A stretch of 64,000 nucleotides of DNA from Gracilariopsis chorda. Taxonomy: Eukaryota > Rhodophyta > Florideophyceae > Gracilariales > Gracilariaceae. Both the position numbers and the translations under genes were made by a program. The stretch covers positions 248,001-312,000 of the forward strand of contig NBIV01000021.1 of assembly GCA_003194525.1 (NCBI GenBank), in the 5' to 3' direction. Positions 22,080 through 34,070 of this stretch are shown in pieces. Position 1 is the first letter of the stretch. Each line of letters opens with the position of its first letter. The notes beneath the pieces were generated by a model. That model was not told the DNA's origin. It did not search any database and was given only the letters and a program-made list of their open reading frames with translations.

Positions 22080-22802
22080 TGGCTGGCACTACAATTTGAT
22101 TGAATTGCAAGCCATTCAGCAGCTATTGCATAGTCAACATGCAGCAGCAGCAGCTAATTAACTGGACGCTTTGCTGCTGCTGCTGCTGCTGAATGATTTA
22201 AATGGTAGGGAGGCGTTGCGCTGAATGGGAGTTTTGCATGCGCAAAAGGTGGCGTGCAAAGCGAATTTGTGGCGCAACGCCTCCCGTCAGTCAACAACAC
22301 CCCCTCATCTCTCCATTATAAGTATTTGTTCCTCTATGAGGGGGGTGTTCTTGATTGAATGGAGGCGTTGCGCCACAAAATCGTCTTGCACGCCCCCGTT
22401 TGCCCATGCAAAACGCCCATTTGGCGCAACGCCTCCCTACCATTTAAAAACTTCAGCAGCAGCAGCAGCAGCAAAGCTTCCTGCTTACTGGCTCGCACTC
22501 CCATAATGACTGCAGTGCCAGCCAGTTACACAAAGCAACGTGTCGCGCTTCCTCATCATTGGCTGGCACTGCAGTCAATTTACGTACCTAAACACAAACC
22601 ATTACTCTAGGCGCCGCGGCGCCCCGTGGTTCTACGAGCGCTATTGCGATCGCAAGCGAGCAAAGTGCTCGGAGAGCCTCCGAACGCTACTAAATACACA
22701 AAGCTACAAAACCAACGCGGCGCGCAGCGCCGCCCACGGCCGAAGGCCGTTTCCACTTGTACATGAGCAAATCATTAACAGTGGGGGTGTTGAGATTTAC
22801 TT
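22080..22802. repeat. Foldback element, copy 1 (two arms)
   Basis: Two diverged inverted arms flank a centre near 22318: left arm about 22080-22305, right arm about 22335-22525. Both carry, in mirrored order, GGCTGGCACT, a (CTG)6/(CAG)6 run, TTTAAATGGTAGGGAGGCG, GCGCAACGCCTCC and ACACCCCCTCAT. Beyond the right arm lie a second GCAGTGCCAGCCA motif pair, a GC-rich palindrome-rich block (22600-22760) and the end sequence ATCATTAACAGTGGGGG (to about 22802). It encodes no protein. A relative with only one arm lies at 34486-34962 in the opposite orientation. Confidence 0.8.
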
Positions 22803-23005
22803 TGCAGAATTCTCTAGCTAAGACTTGACGGATAATGCTGAATAATCCATCGGTGCGAAAGTCGCCAGAGTACAGCTAGGAGTACCACGTGTAATGAATT
22901 TCACAAATTTCGCGGTAAAGAGCTAACCCTACATGCACCACCCCGAGCACCATACGGCCCAGCAATCGCGACGCAGCCACGCCCAGCAACCGCGACGCAG
23001 CCACG

Positions 23006-23841
23006 ATGGGAGAAGTTTGTGACGTTAAAGCCGTGCCCCTGACCCTCCAAAAGAAGTCGCGTTACACATTGGCGCAAGACCTTGTCATTGCGCGTAAAGT
23101 CGCAGCTACGAAGGCGCATACGCCTCCGTATGGCAAGGCGAGAAAGCGGTTTGAAAAGACAGTCACAAAGTTTATCGCAAAATCTGCTTTTGCAGGTGAA
23201 CTTATAGGGTGAAAGCCACTGCAATACCACTACAAGCGTATGCAGGAGCAATACTGCAAGCTTGAAGATGGTAATCAACGGCTGTCAGAAGTAGGGGGAG
23301 GGAAGAAGGTGGAGCTTTCAGATCTTCTCATGACGATGCAAGAGGCAAAAGACGATTACGACTCACAAAAAAAGGCACTGAAAACGGCTCAGCGCAGGAA
23401 CGACGAAGATAAGAAACGCATGGGTGCTTCTATCGTGTCAGCCGTTACAAAGCGTAAGAATGTAAGTGATGCCGGAAGCAGCAGTTCGTCATTAAATGGG
23501 AGGCTTCGGAATTTGAGATAGACAAGGGGTGTAGAAGCAAGAAGAGAGCAAAGAAGAGCAGCCCAGGTCCGCCAGTTGTTGGAATTGAGATGGATTGCTT
23601 CGGCTCTTATCTCAAAGAGGCGGATCTTGCTCGCGTAGACCTCGAACGCGAACGCTTGGCCTTTGAGCAGAAACGCGAGATTGCCGACCGTATTCAGCGC
23701 GAGAAGGAGCGCGAGGAGGGTAGATAAGAGCAGCGCTTAGAGCGAGAAGAGCGACGCAAGGAGCGTGTTGAGCATAGTAAGCTCGAGTTGGAGAAGCATA
23801 ACGCGCTACTGGAGCTACTGTCTAAACAAAAGCAAAAGTAG
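23006..23841 (+). pseudogene. Myb/SANT-like protein remnant with coiled coil
   Basis: From the ATG at 23006 the frame encodes a short N-terminus and a Myb/SANT-like segment (RYTLAQDLVIARKVAA, then HTPPYGKARKRFEKT). It is cut by TGA (23210-23212), continues in the same frame through a helical region (LSDLLMTMQEAKDDYDSQKK), hits TAG at 23519-23521, and resumes in another frame (from about 23512) as a long charged coiled coil ending LLELLSKQKQK at a TAG (23839-23841). One more TAG-type break lies near 23725. This architecture is that of the Myb-like proteins that are abundant, often transposon-associated, in algae and oomycetes. It may be the partner of the DDE_Tnp_4 transposase downstream (convergent), but that is inference. 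Confidence 0.6.
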
Positions 23842-24841
23842 CCTTTTCGATCTCCATCGGCCTTTTTGGAGTAATGACTGGTATCGTTTATCAACAGAAT
23901 TGCGCTAGCTTTGTAGTGCAATTCCCGGAAGCGGGAGTGCACCGAAAGACGTTCGGGATCTTTCCTCGTTAGAGGTGAGCCCAGTTGGGTAGAGCTCTCC
24001 CAGGAGTGGCACGACTATGTCGGGTTGTAAGGCCGAGGCCACCCGTCGCGACTTGTACAGGGAGGTTGAGGCAAGAATCGAGTATCCGCAGGAGCAATGT
24101 ATGGGGGTGGTTGTCCTCTAGAGAGGTGAGGTTTCCACGTTAGTGGCACGCGCGAAAACGAGCCGTGGGTAGCGGGAAACTCACCCTGTAAAGGGAAAAA
24201 TAAGGGGGAGCTGAGTCACGAGTGTCATGACGAAGACTAATGGCAGTGCTGGTAAATAAACCTTATACAAGGCGAACACCAAGACAGCTGGAATAACAAA
24301 CCGAATACTCGGGTCCTTTAGATAGGCAAAGCGGTTAGACTTCCCGTATGCGACGGTGCTTCCCTCCAAAGATGAGTAGAGAACACGCGAGGGCGGTGAG
24401 GTCTAGAGCCAATTTCCCAGGTTGGGGTCCCTTGTTGGGGTCCTTTGTTGGGGAAGGTTTACTGGTGCGACGGCAACCCACCGGCGCACTAAGTACTACA
24501 CATCCCAGAAATGGGTGTAAAAATAATAAATAGAATTAACTAAATTACTCCACTTTGGTGGTTCATGCCCACTACTGTGGCCAACCGCCAATTGATTCTT
24601 CCGTGTCCCACTTGTCAAATCCACTATTAGTGGTCGTAGTTCATGCAATGACTACATTACCGAAACATTCAGGAAATCAACCAAGTACCAAGAATCCCTC
24701 TCTTAGGGCATTGCACTTCAAGCTTCTCCTCGTGGAGATGTCCCCTTTGGGGCTGTGGACGTCCACTTTCTTCGCGCGCCCTTGGTCCCCTCAGCACACG
24801 GACTTTTTCCTTGATCCTCGGGACTCTCCGCGAGCTATTCT
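23842..24841. other. Spacer between convergent transposon genes
   Basis: One kilobase between the Myb-like remnant and the DDE_Tnp_4 remnant. A hydrophobic minus-strand frame (24181-24369) lacks an ATG start. No other signal is visible. Confidence 0.35.
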
Positions 24842-26018
24842 TTATGCGAGATATACTCCTCAAGAGAGGAAGGGGGCACACCGAAGTACTTCGATATCTG
24901 GTTGGAATAGCAACAGTTGCGGAAGTTCGACAACAGCATCGATGCTGTGTATAGCATACCGATAGGTTATTCGAAAACCTTCATCATGCGCTTGAAATCC
25001 ACTGTAGCAAAGTGAATTTTGAGCTCTTTGGAGACCCACACCACGCTGACACGCATGCCTGACATAGGGTTGTTGAAAGCCTTCTGTGCTGGTGATAGGG
25101 TTGCACTTTTAAAGGGCACTATCATAAACCACCTTGTGTTATAACCCGAGTCTCCTTACATACAGCACGATATGTCTTGATGCTGCAGCACTTGTGGCAA
25201 TTCGTCTTCCAGTCCGTAGCGAATGTATAACGTCCAGTCGTGTTACGCCCTTCCAGTGGGCCATGTAGGTGCATCATAATCCCATAGGGAGTATTCACGC
25301 CTTGGTACTTTAGCGCATGCTTGCGCTTCTTTCCATTTTAGTTGGCACTTTGCGCAAGCTTACCCATTGGCAGTGCTATGCCAAGCACAGTCCCGTCTAT
25401 AAAACCGACGTAGTTCGGCAACGTATTGGACCTTCTATTTATCGCTTCCGCGTAAGAAAGAAGTCTTCCACTGAGAAATTCGGCGCTGATGGGGCAGGTG
25501 AGCAAATGCTTTCTTGCATCGAGCAGTAGCTCTATCGTTTCCCTACAGATCTCAGAGAGCTGTGACGCGTGCTTGCCAAAGAGCTTTTCCAAGTCTATCC
25601 AACGCACTGGAGTAGCAAGTAGACGAAAAACCACACAAGTGGGTAGAACATGTGTGCAGGCGTAGCGATTACGGATAGTTGAAGTATTGACAGAGGGCCA
25701 AGCCATAACAGGAACGAGCTTAGTAAGATCGTCTTTACAAAAACGAAAAAGGGTTAGACACTTTAAGTCGCTAAGCGAATTGAAGTTAAATGTAAAGTCA
25801 TTGAAAGATACATGGTTGCGACGGGGGAGGTGATTGGTGTAGTTATCGCGATGTCGCATGTAGTATTGCGCAAGCTGCAATAACGCGTGGTCCGAAGAAA
25901 AAGCAGAGGCTTTGGGCACATTACGCTTGCAAACGACAGCCTGTAACGCGCAAGTAGACGTGAGGGATCTAGTTGCCATTGCAACTACGCTGTGGTCTTT
26001 TTGGCGATGACCAGACAT
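24842..26018 (-). pseudogene. DDE_Tnp_4 (Harbinger-like) transposase remnant
   Basis: Minus-strand reading shows the order of a DDE_Tnp_4 transposase: FRFCKDDLTKLVP, a helical region CVVFRLLATPVRWIDLEKLFG (about 25620), the first catalytic strand YVGFIDGTV (about 25400), then after a TAA stop NGKKRKHALKYQGV and HLHGPLEGR. A frameshift then leads to FKSATLSPAQKAFNNPMSGMR and WVSKELKIHF. A last frame has LLSNFRNCCYSNQISKYFGV and ends near 24842. The first Asp is present. The region that should hold the second Asp (GDPAY-like) is not recognisable between about 25230 and 25140, so the copy is dead. In-frame ATGs are at 26018 and 25979. The conserved C-terminal FGV-x-PP ending is typical of the algal/oomycete group of the family. 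Confidence 0.75.
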
Positions 26019-26250
26019 GGTGGCTGCTGCCAGAGTCCCGGAGCATGACAGATGCTGAGGCCTTCCTGCGTAATACTCGAGAGTCAACTTGTGTGTGCTT
26101 GCGTAAACTCCCGACAACAGAATTCTGTATCGATTTCAGTTTACACGTGGGCATACAAACTTGCCGGAATTCTGTGAGTGGCTCGCAGAATTCCGCGAAG
26201 GCATAAGCTCTCTATTATATTTTAACATTATCCACCGACGCTAAACACGC

Positions 26251-26559
26251 CTACTTCATATTTCTCTTGCCCTGCCCACGACAGCCAAAGTTTGTGGCAA
26301 CTGCGCGCTTCTTTCTCACCTTCCCTTTACGCTCAGCCCGTTTCTGCCGAACCTTCTCCTTCAGCGCAAAATTCCTCGGAGCAAGAAAAAGTTTCGCCTG
26401 CCGAAGCCGTAACCCTTGCAATGCCTGAGTCACAATGGACATGCGAAGTTCCGCCCAGTCCTCCGGCGCACTCAGAACGTACTTCCGACGCTCAGGACTA
26501 GTGAGGTCCACGCAGGTCGTCACGCCATTGCAATGAATAATCAGGCGCTGGATGTGCAT
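26251..26559 (-). CDS. Small basic protein of unknown function, 102 aa
   Basis: An ATG at 26559 opens a 102-residue frame. The first half is mixed and compact (HIQRLIIHCNG, then SPERRKYVLSAPEDWAELR); the second half is very basic (EKVRQKRAERKGKVRKKR), suggesting nucleic-acid binding or nuclear import. I do not recognise a family. It lies between a dead transposase and a gene-free stretch, so it may be a host ORFan or a transposon accessory gene, or chance. Confidence 0.3.
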   Translation of the reverse strand: MHIQRLIIHCNGVTTCVDLTSPERRKYVLSAPEDWAELRMSIVTQALQGLRLRQAKLFLAPRNFALKEKVRQKRAERKGKVRKKRAVATNFGCRGQGKRNMK

Positions 26560-27456
26560 GTTGAAAACTGAAAGAGGAGAGAGAAATCGGTTGACCACTA
26601 GGGATGTACAAGTAAAAGTGAAGAGATGCGCCAAAGGAAGAGCCGTGAAGCGTGAGCAGTGCGGGTGGATGGAAGAATTCGTTGCGACGCCATTAACCGG
26701 CCTCTTTAAATACTACGAACCGTATCAGCGAGTGCAGCACTCTCCTTCTATCTCGTTGTTCATAAACAAGTTCTAAGGCAAGTCGGGTGAAATTTGTACT
26801 CAGTGAAATGCTTGTGGTCTATTTTTGTAGCTGTTGTGCGTTCGTTGCGTTTTGCGATCTACATCCAGTCCCTGTCAGAAATCTTTTCGGTGCTCGTTGA
26901 GAACCAGAAACGGAGCTTTCTTATCTCTTAATCTGCATTCGTCAAATCATATGCAGTATTCCGCAAGAATGTAGATCACGAAACTAACAGAACTGCAATA
27001 CTTTTCTTGAGTCCAAAGGTGTTCTGTTACAAGTCAGCCTTGTCTGATATTTAGAAGCTGGGTTTGCTACTCTTTTGAGCATTCTGGTTTATGACAAGGT
27101 AATGTGAACATGGACATGGTAACATTTTTTCGACGGAGACAAGAGAGTCAGAATCAGATCAATGCATCTCATGGCCAGTGATGACACTGTTTCTCTCACG
27201 TTGCATTGCGTTTGACATAGTTCACCTCCGTCAACGACTTGCGTTCCATCCTGAGTTCAGGCTGGATTTCTTTAATGCGGGATCCATTCGATAAATTATC
27301 ACTTTTTCTACGTTCATGTCCTGAAATCTGGAAACAAAATACTCCTGGTGGCTCCAATTGCTGACATGAGTTTAGCGATTTAAAAGATAAACTGGTATGA
27401 TCCCACCCCTGGAAGTCGTTTTCCTTGCAACTGAAGTCCTCCTCGAACTCAAATGT
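26560..27456. other. Intergenic flank of the hAT insertion
   Basis: No gene seen. It is plain AT-moderate sequence up to the 8-bp target site ATTTTGAC at 27457-27464. Confidence 0.45.
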
Positions 27457-27771
27457 ATTTTGACCAGGCCCGTATTCCTGACTGACTGACTACGCCAGGA
27501 ATTCCCGTGAATTTGACTGACTGACTTTCCTTTTGAGAAAAAAGTCAGTCAGGTTATTCACTTCTAAACTAAAGTCGACTTTGGAGTAATAAAGCTACAA
27601 TGGGACGTGAGATGATCTTCAAAAACGCAGAGAGAATCATATCACTGTCCAAAGTTCGTTATGATTACGTATTTTCTCTCCGCGACGGCGACGTCTAGAT
27701 ATTATTGGACACAAACCTACTTCTACGATCGATAACGTTTACGACTTTGGTATATATCGCCACTACCAAAC

Positions 27772-29311
27772 ATGCCAAACTGGAAGAAGCCGTCTATTTC
27801 ACCTTCTATACAGCCGCGAAAAAGCTCGAACGCGTCCAATGCTGCACCAGCGAACGCCAGAATAGTCACAGAAGCGTTTTCTATGCAATTGAAATCTCAG
27901 AAGCTTTTGCAAAAACAACAAAAGTCTCAATTACGTCGAAGATCTTCATCTCATTCGTAACACCTCAGGCCAAAACATCCGTTTGGAGCACACAAGCTGC
28001 TTTTATTACGAACAGTATTCGAAAGGTTCAAGTGAAGTGCAACGTTTGTGACTATGTTGGTTCTTTTGACAAGAAGAGGTCGACTTCAACTATATTAACT
28101 CATTATAGTAACCATCACCAGCTGTTGTATGAAAGTATTCAAAACCTTAACATTCTTCAAGCATCTGCACACAAAATAGAACTTTTCATTCAGAAGGAGA
28201 GAATAAAGATGCACCGGAAGAGAAAGACAACCTCCATTTCCACATTTTGTCAGACCCGTGCTGGTGAACCACCCCTTTCAGAGTGTAGGGGGTCATTGGA
28301 TGCCAAACTAATGCAAGCTATTGGATCAGTTATGTTTGCTTGTGTAATGGAATCTTCACTCTCTCGAATCGGATCATCAGTACTGCAAGGATTCACAGAT
28401 GTCTGTGGAAGTTGGCTTCACTTTGGGAGCAAAACTTACATTACTAAACACCTGCTTAATACGTATTGTGCTGTCTGTTCAGTACTTTGTCAGGTTAATG
28501 AAGTCAGAACAGGATGTCTTACTGTCAATAGCTGGAGTGCGGTGCTTGGCGCCCCAATACTAAAAAATTCTTGGCACTTTTTCTACAAGACATGGACTCT
28601 GAGGAGCGTTCGACTTTTAACCTTGAATATTGGATACACATAAAAAAACGAAGAACAACTACGGGCCATCGTCGACGAGGTTCTCAATCAAGGCAGTATT
28701 TTCAACGAGGGATGTGAATCAATGGCAACTGGGTCGATGGCCCTTTTACTGAGTCTCCTCTGCTCTGCTGTGGGCTCATAAATACGCCCTCAAACCTATC
28801 TCTTCGCGCCCGTTGGCGCACATCCGACACATTCATAATTACGCGATCGTTTCCGTCGCTGTGTCAGCGCCTATTTCCGACATACACAGTGCTCTGTTGC
28901 AGTATTGCCGCGAAGATATTCGTGTCTTTGCAGCTACAAGTGATAACGAAGCCGCTACTGCTTTGGCTGTGTATTTACTAACTAACAATGTCAGCTCGGT
29001 ACGTTGCGTTGTTCATACCCTTGCAATTGCTGGGAACGATGTCTTTGAAGATGGAACACCCTGGAAACAGTTTATGGCACACATAAACAAATTTATCACT
29101 TACTTTATTCATCATCCAAAAATTTCACAGATGTTAATTCAGAAACAATTGGAGGAAGGAGTAACCGATGAAAGCATCTAAGAGCTGAAGCACGACATAC
29201 TGACAAGATGGCACTCGAGGCTGAGTGCAATGATGGCATACTTTACAATAGAAGATACTATCCGTGCTGTGAGTGAGAACTTACAAATTGGACATGATGA
29301 ACTCCCGCATC
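27772..29311 (+). pseudogene. hAT transposase, 5' part
   Basis: The likely start is the ATG at 27772. After a frame change the sequence contains a BED-type zinc finger: VKCNVCDYVGSF, then spacing to ILTHYSNHH (C-x2-C...H-x4-H, about 28035-28110). The core follows, with AATSDNEAATAL (about 28935) and SVRCVVHTLAIAGNDVF (about 28995-29045), the conserved R-C-x-x-H-T-L region, then a stop (29179-29181), DILTRWHSRLSAMM (the T-R-W-x-S motif) and the break at the piggyBac left end. Other lesions: a frameshift near 27960 and one between 28600 and 28813. It continues at 33051. Confidence 0.8.
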
Positions 29312-29851
29312 TTAACCCTTTTGAGCAGGAGAACTCTAAACGCTACTATGGTAGGAATAAGAACTATCCAATTGGAATGGAGCGCTTGTAAGCTCAGGAT
29401 TCAATCAATTTCCGTCCGATGCATTCTGCGAGAGCCATAACACACAATATGATGACTTCTGCGCAGCGCGGTGGAGTGTGAAGTCTTCTGAAAACTTCAC
29501 ACACCACCGCAATCGGATACCATCACTTGTACCTTCGAGTTCTCTCCTACCAAACCCCCACTGGATGGCCAGCAGCTGCGCCGCCACGCCGTCCATGCTC
29601 ACACCGCTGCCACCCCACACGCAGCCGCAAACTCTTACGCACCTGCCGTGCCGCGTGCAGTCGCGCGCCCACGCGCCAAACGCACAGCATTGCACGCCTC
29701 CGCAGCCTCGCGCCACCGCAACCTCGCGCCGCTGCCGCCACGCCCCGGGGCCGCCGCCGTGCGCCGTCGCTGCAGCCGCTGCAGCTGTGCACCGCCGCTT
29801 TGACCGCGCACTGCTGCTGTAACCGAGGGCCGCCACTTTGACCGTGCGCCA

Positions 29852-29984
29852 CCGCTGTAACAGGGCGCTGCCGCTGTGGCCGTGCGCCGCCGCTGTAACC
29901 CGGCGCCACCGCTGTAGCTGGGCGCCGCCGCTGTAACCGGGCGACGCCGCTGTAGCCGGGCGCCACCGCTGTGGCCGTGCGCTG
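29852..29984. repeat. 19-bp minisatellite, 7 clean units
   Basis: Seven 19-bp units start CCGCTGT and end in GCGCC(G/A), GCGCTG or GCGACG. More degenerate units extend the array over roughly 29560-30110. Because 19 is not a multiple of three, all frames stay open and spurious long ORFs appear on both strands. It lies inside the piggyBac element between its left end and the small cysteine ORF. Confidence 0.9.
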
Positions 29985-30283
29985 CCGCAGCCGCTGTGCG
30001 CCGCCGCTGACCTACGGCTGTGCGCCGCCGCTGCGCTGCCGCTATGCGCTGCCGCTGTGCTACCGCTTTGCTTTGCCGCTTTGCCGCCGTCGCTGTGCTG
30101 CCGCTGTTCGCCATGCAAGCTGGAAACCATATTCTGCAAGAAAACGAACAGGCACCAAACAAGAGCCACTTTCAACTTTGTCTCTGCAACTCCATCAAAG
30201 CATCACATTGCGCGTGCCGCTCAAATGAGAGCCACACATCGAAACGACAGTATGAGACTTCACAAGAAACCAAAACCGGCAAT

Positions 30284-30646
30284 ATGGCCCTTGAACCCAC
30301 AAGTGATTCGAGCACCGTTGAAGTAAACGCAGTACTGCGTTTCATTCCGCCTATTACCACTCACAATGAGGACATTGCGTGCCATATCTGTGGTGGAAAT
30401 CCGTGCTACTAGATGCAGCTAGGTCCGACAGTCGTCGAGAAAGAAGCGCATTGTTATCCTGCTCTTGGTAAAACAAAGGAGGACAATAATCATGCACGGA
30501 AATCTGCGTATAAGGCGTTCACGTACGAAAGACATGGCTTCCTAGGGAAGGGGAAACGAGTTCAAATACCGCGATGCGCATTGGAAGGAATCAGACGACT
30601 TTGGCCAGATGAATGTGGTGCGTATATGGGGTTCAAAAAACAATAG
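30284..30646 (+). pseudogene. Small cysteine-motif protein of the piggyBac element
   Basis: The ATG at 30284 opens a frame that includes IACHICGGNPCY, an in-frame TAG (30410-30412), then RKSAYKAFTYERHGFLGKGKR, IPRCALEGIRRLWPD and YMGFK before TAG at 30644-30646. A C-x2-C-G-G-x-P-C motif followed by an aromatic, then RK-AY/HG and a W/F-P-D-x-x-G-x-Y-x-G-F ending is a layout I associate with small companion ORFs of piggyBac-like elements in algae and oomycetes (recollection, not checked). In those the TAG position is usually Trp, so a single G-to-A change would explain the stop. The function is unknown; a zinc-binding DNA-recognition or capping role is plausible. Confidence 0.55.
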
Positions 30647-30792
30647 TTTTACTTGTTGTACAGCAGTCGGACGGTTTTCAGGGTTGCAGTAACTTTGTTT
30701 CTTCTATTGCGATGTAATGAGGATGACAGTATAACCTCGGCAGATTTCACTGCGTTGTATATATCAGGACGAACATTTCGGAACGCCTCTTT

Positions 30793-32733
30793 CTAATGGA
30801 AAAGTTCGAAGCAATTGACGTGGAATCCACACTTGCACTCCGTACAGGAGTAGATAGTGTACTCTGGGTTAGATCTTGACAGGGCTTTGCACAGCAAACA
30901 CCGTACGCTACGCTTGCCCTCAGTTTCGAGCAAAATATGATGGTCTCTTCTTTCCCCACCTTGCCTGACACGGAGACAAGCAGCGTCTTCACGGCATGTA
31001 GGTGACGAAATTGACACTCGTTGTTGTTTGTATGTAACGTGGTCCGATACAAGCTGTTTGATTATTCTCTGTTTCATGACTTGAAGGTCAATAATAGTGT
31101 CTCCTTTCTTGCTGATTGCGTTCAATAACGCGTGGGCGTTGATAATACTCGCATCCAGGATGAAGGTAAGAAGGCTCATTGAAACTCGCTTCTTCTTTCT
31201 CAACGTCGCCGAAGTCGATCGAAATTGATCGAACCTGTCTACAGCATTCATAAAAAGGTTGTAAGCAACGATAATTGCAGGAACTTGTAAGGTTGTTTGC
31301 CGTACAGATTCATGTCCAACCCAACGTTGTAAAGGCGCAAGTCCGTGCACGCATGTAACAGCATGTGGATCCGGTGCGTGAATGCGTAACCTTGGCGTAT
31401 CCGCGAGATCATTTGAGTAAAACGACACAACTGTTCTGTCTTTGAAAACGACAAAACCTGTTTATCTGCGACTGTTACCGGCATGTTTGCGCTACCGTGT
31501 CTCTGTAACACTTGAACTAAACGCCAGTCACCACGATTTGCATGTTTGAGGGTCTCGATGGCCTCTTTCAGCGCTGGTCTGTTCATTCCGTCAATGTTGG
31601 TAAAACGAACAGTACCCAAAACTCTGCACTCCCCATCGCTAAGGCAAAGTAACTGACGGGCAAGGACGTGGCGTGTGTAGAAGTTTTCCATTACCATCAA
31701 ACTTCCACAAGAACGTGTAGGGTGCATTTGTGTCTGATGCGCCATTTCGGGGCACCATAACGCCAACGAAGTAGATTTAGCAACCAGTGTTCCGTCCACT
31801 TTTCGTTCTACAGCACCTCGGAGATTTCTAAATGTATATGTGTATCGCTGTACAGGCAATTGACCTGACTTATTTCCAGAACCATCATCTTGCACGCTAT
31901 GTAAATATGCGTGTGACCAACCCACCACAGCGTAAAAGCGAATCTCAAACTTGACCGGTTTTGATTTCATATAAGATTGAGCCCCAGTACGACCTTTACA
32001 TCGTACTGTGTTTTTGTAAAGAGAACTCACACCAACAGGAATCGCAATTGTAGCTGCATTTCTTGCAAAATGTTCAAGAAGCTGACGGCTGTGCCACAAC
32101 GGTTCAAGAACGGCAGCTTCGGGATCATAACAAGGATACAGACGGAGCAAAGCTCGGATGTTCATAAAACTTATCCCGTCTTATAGTCTGTTTGAAAAAT
32201 GGTATCCCTAAAAGGTCTGAATTGGACCAGTAATCTCGAAGATGATTGAGACGATGTATAGATGTAGCTAGTTCCAGCCCAAGATACGCAATTAGTTCGT
32301 CCATTCTCAATGCCTTACTTCTCTGCCCAAGCTTTACAAGTTCTTTACTAGTCCACTCACGTACACATTCTAAGAAGGATCCATTCAAGAATAACCAAAG
32401 CAATCCCAGTTCACCCCTGTGAGCATAAGTACGTTGTATAAGTTCTGACTTTGCCAAATATAACCCAATTCTGTTGCGCCACAAAGCGCAATACGGCACT
32501 GTATCGTATACAGATTGTTTTTCAGCTGCTTTCAAAGCAATGACCAGAAACTCTTCGTCGTCCGTTTTCTGCCAGTCAATTTCACCAGCTTTGTGAAAGT
32601 TGCATTCTACGTCATTGAATTGTGCAGTGGCGTTAGCTGTAGAACCGTTCATTTCCGCGAGCATACCAACAGCGGATGGGAGAAGTAAGATTGGGTCAGT
32701 ATATTTGGCGGTTATCTGTCCATTTCGGGGCAC
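30793..32733 (-). pseudogene. piggyBac (DDE_Tnp_1_7) transposase, frameshifted
   Basis: Three minus-strand frames join into one transposase. N-terminal part (32733-32170): ALRMDELIAYLGLELATSIH and YWSNSDLLGIPFF. After a frameshift near 32170, the catalytic part: DPLWHSRQLLEHF-like (here EPLWHSRQLLEHF), IRFYAVVGWSHAYLHS, LRGAVERKVDGTLVAKS, MVMENFYTRHVL (31690) and LGTVRFTNIDG. After a second frameshift near 31460: VTCVHGLAPLQRWVGHES, VAYNLFMNAVDRFDQFRS, LTFILDASIINAH, and a C-terminal Cys-rich finger (CLLCKA, then CTECKCGFHVNCFELFH). Where the family has V-M-D-N-F-Y-T-R-H, this copy has Glu (GAA at 31686-31688), probably the loss of a catalytic Asp. In-frame ATG near 32664; the upstream start is not defined. 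Confidence 0.85.
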
Positions 32734-33050
32734 TTTTGACTGCGTTATGAGGCTTCAAGTTGTGTCTCGTTGTTCTGCATTATGGATGAATTTGCAATGA
32801 AATGCGGGTGGCAAAGAGGGCTCTGATTGTGGCTCATATCTCCCTATATAGACTGTTGTAATTGGTTTTCATCATCATAAAATCATGTGAAAGCCAATGA
32901 GGACAAAGTAATCTTTAACGCTAGTATACTAGCTTTAAGCTTTGAAGACACCTGGCGAGCAGAGAACCAGTTGTTTTCGTCGCAAGCCAATAAGGCTTTC
33001 ACCTTAACGCTAGTGTAGTAGCGATAATTGTTTCGGTTCAAAAGGGTTAA

Positions 33051-34070
33051 TATGGACCAAAAAAAACACAATGGCCGAACTTATTCTTGTTCTTGCTGAG
33101 GTGGGCAGAATGTCACGTCAACTAGAAGCCGATCGTAAAATGACACTCTCTCGTGCTCTAATTCTACTCCGTGAGCTTTGTGACACTCTTCTTATAATGG
33201 TAAGACATATGGACGTTCCCTCTGGTGCTGATGATAACGCCTCTCTCTTTGAAAGTGGTTTGGATATTGCGCTTGGCCATGGAAGACCAACAGCTCTCCC
33301 TTCTAGACCAAGTATTGCACATGCTGATAATGAACGTGACGAAGCACGAAACTGCAGCCTTCTTAAGTATCATGCAAAAACATTGGCGACACGTTTAGCA
33401 ACCAAATGAAAGCGAGGCTGGGTCATATTTGGCAGCGAGTGGGTTCCAATGCAGCTGCAGGGATTTCTTTTTCCGAAGAAACGACAGATTTTATTTCAAA
33501 TGGCAAGAGCTACACTCTATCGCGTGACATAAGGGAGCCTAGAAGAGTACTTATGTTTCATATTGCTGCTATTTTAGATTTGAACGAATTTGGTCTGAAC
33601 TTCTTGGATTGCACAGACAGCGAGATGGAAGAATTCAAAGAATTTCTATGAAACGCAGTCGTGCTTGAGGCAGTAGAGCACGACAGTTCTCTGAGATTTC
33701 ACGCTGATGAGTTAAAAGCTGTGTTTTAGTATTCTTCATCGAGAGATGTACTCTACTCTGCAGGCGTATGGAAGGAGAAAGCCTAGTGTTGCGTTGGAGT
33801 TTTGAAAGGATGCCCACGAACGAATCGAGTAGATCTGTTCTAACCGTTTTAATCCCATTGCAAGGGCTGCAATTTCTGCACAGGCATCTTCAGCTTGAGC
33901 TGAACGTTTATTAAGCGATCTTGGTCGTAACGAAGGGTCTCAACCACAATCGCTTTTGTCCGAAACGTTGGAAATGACTCAAGTTATAAGAGCGTGTGTA
34001 GTGTCTGAGATTGAAGCTTTGCAGAGGCCACAACACTTTTGCATCCTCATGAAGATGCACTTCGTAGAGC
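33051..34070 (+). pseudogene. hAT transposase, 3' part
   Basis: This continues the hAT transposase after the piggyBac insert. An A-run at 33059-33068 shifts the frame. Then come ILVLAEVGRMSRQLEADRK, RELCDTLL, KMKARLGHIWQRVGSN, HIAAILDLNEFGLNFLDC, and after more stops the hATC dimerisation region FNPIARAAISAQASSA and AERLLSDLGRNEGSQPQSLL (33850-33970). Frameshift at the 33406 ATGA overlap; stops at 33649, 33727 and later. The right end of the hAT element follows at 34247. Confidence 0.8.

Larger units (their letters stand above)
29312..33050. mobile_element. piggyBac-family element
   Basis: The element is flanked by TTAA at 29312-29315 and 33047-33050, the piggyBac target site, with inverted ends CCCTTTTGAGC (left) and CCCTTTTGAAC (right, read inward). 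Sub-terminal repeats of TTAACGCTAGTRTASTAGC occur twice on the right (about 32911 and 33003), with a related AACGCTACTATGG on the left. It holds a minus-strand piggyBac transposase (30793-32733) and a convergent small cysteine protein gene (30284-30646, plus), both broken, plus a GC-rich minisatellite. It interrupts the hAT transposase and is therefore younger than the hAT insertion. Confidence 0.92.

Noticed and set aside
22340..22610. Similar short open frames in the two foldback copies (22359-22610 plus and 34470-34748 minus)
   Set aside because: They are similar because the DNA repeat is shared; the frames contain (CAG)n-derived Ser/Ala runs and no shared start, so no gene is supported.
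24181..24369. Hydrophobic 62-residue minus-strand frame
   Set aside because: It begins with TTG rather than ATG, is short, and lies in transposon debris.
29405..30175. 256-residue low-complexity minus-strand frame
   Set aside because: It arises from the 19-bp minisatellite, which keeps all frames open.
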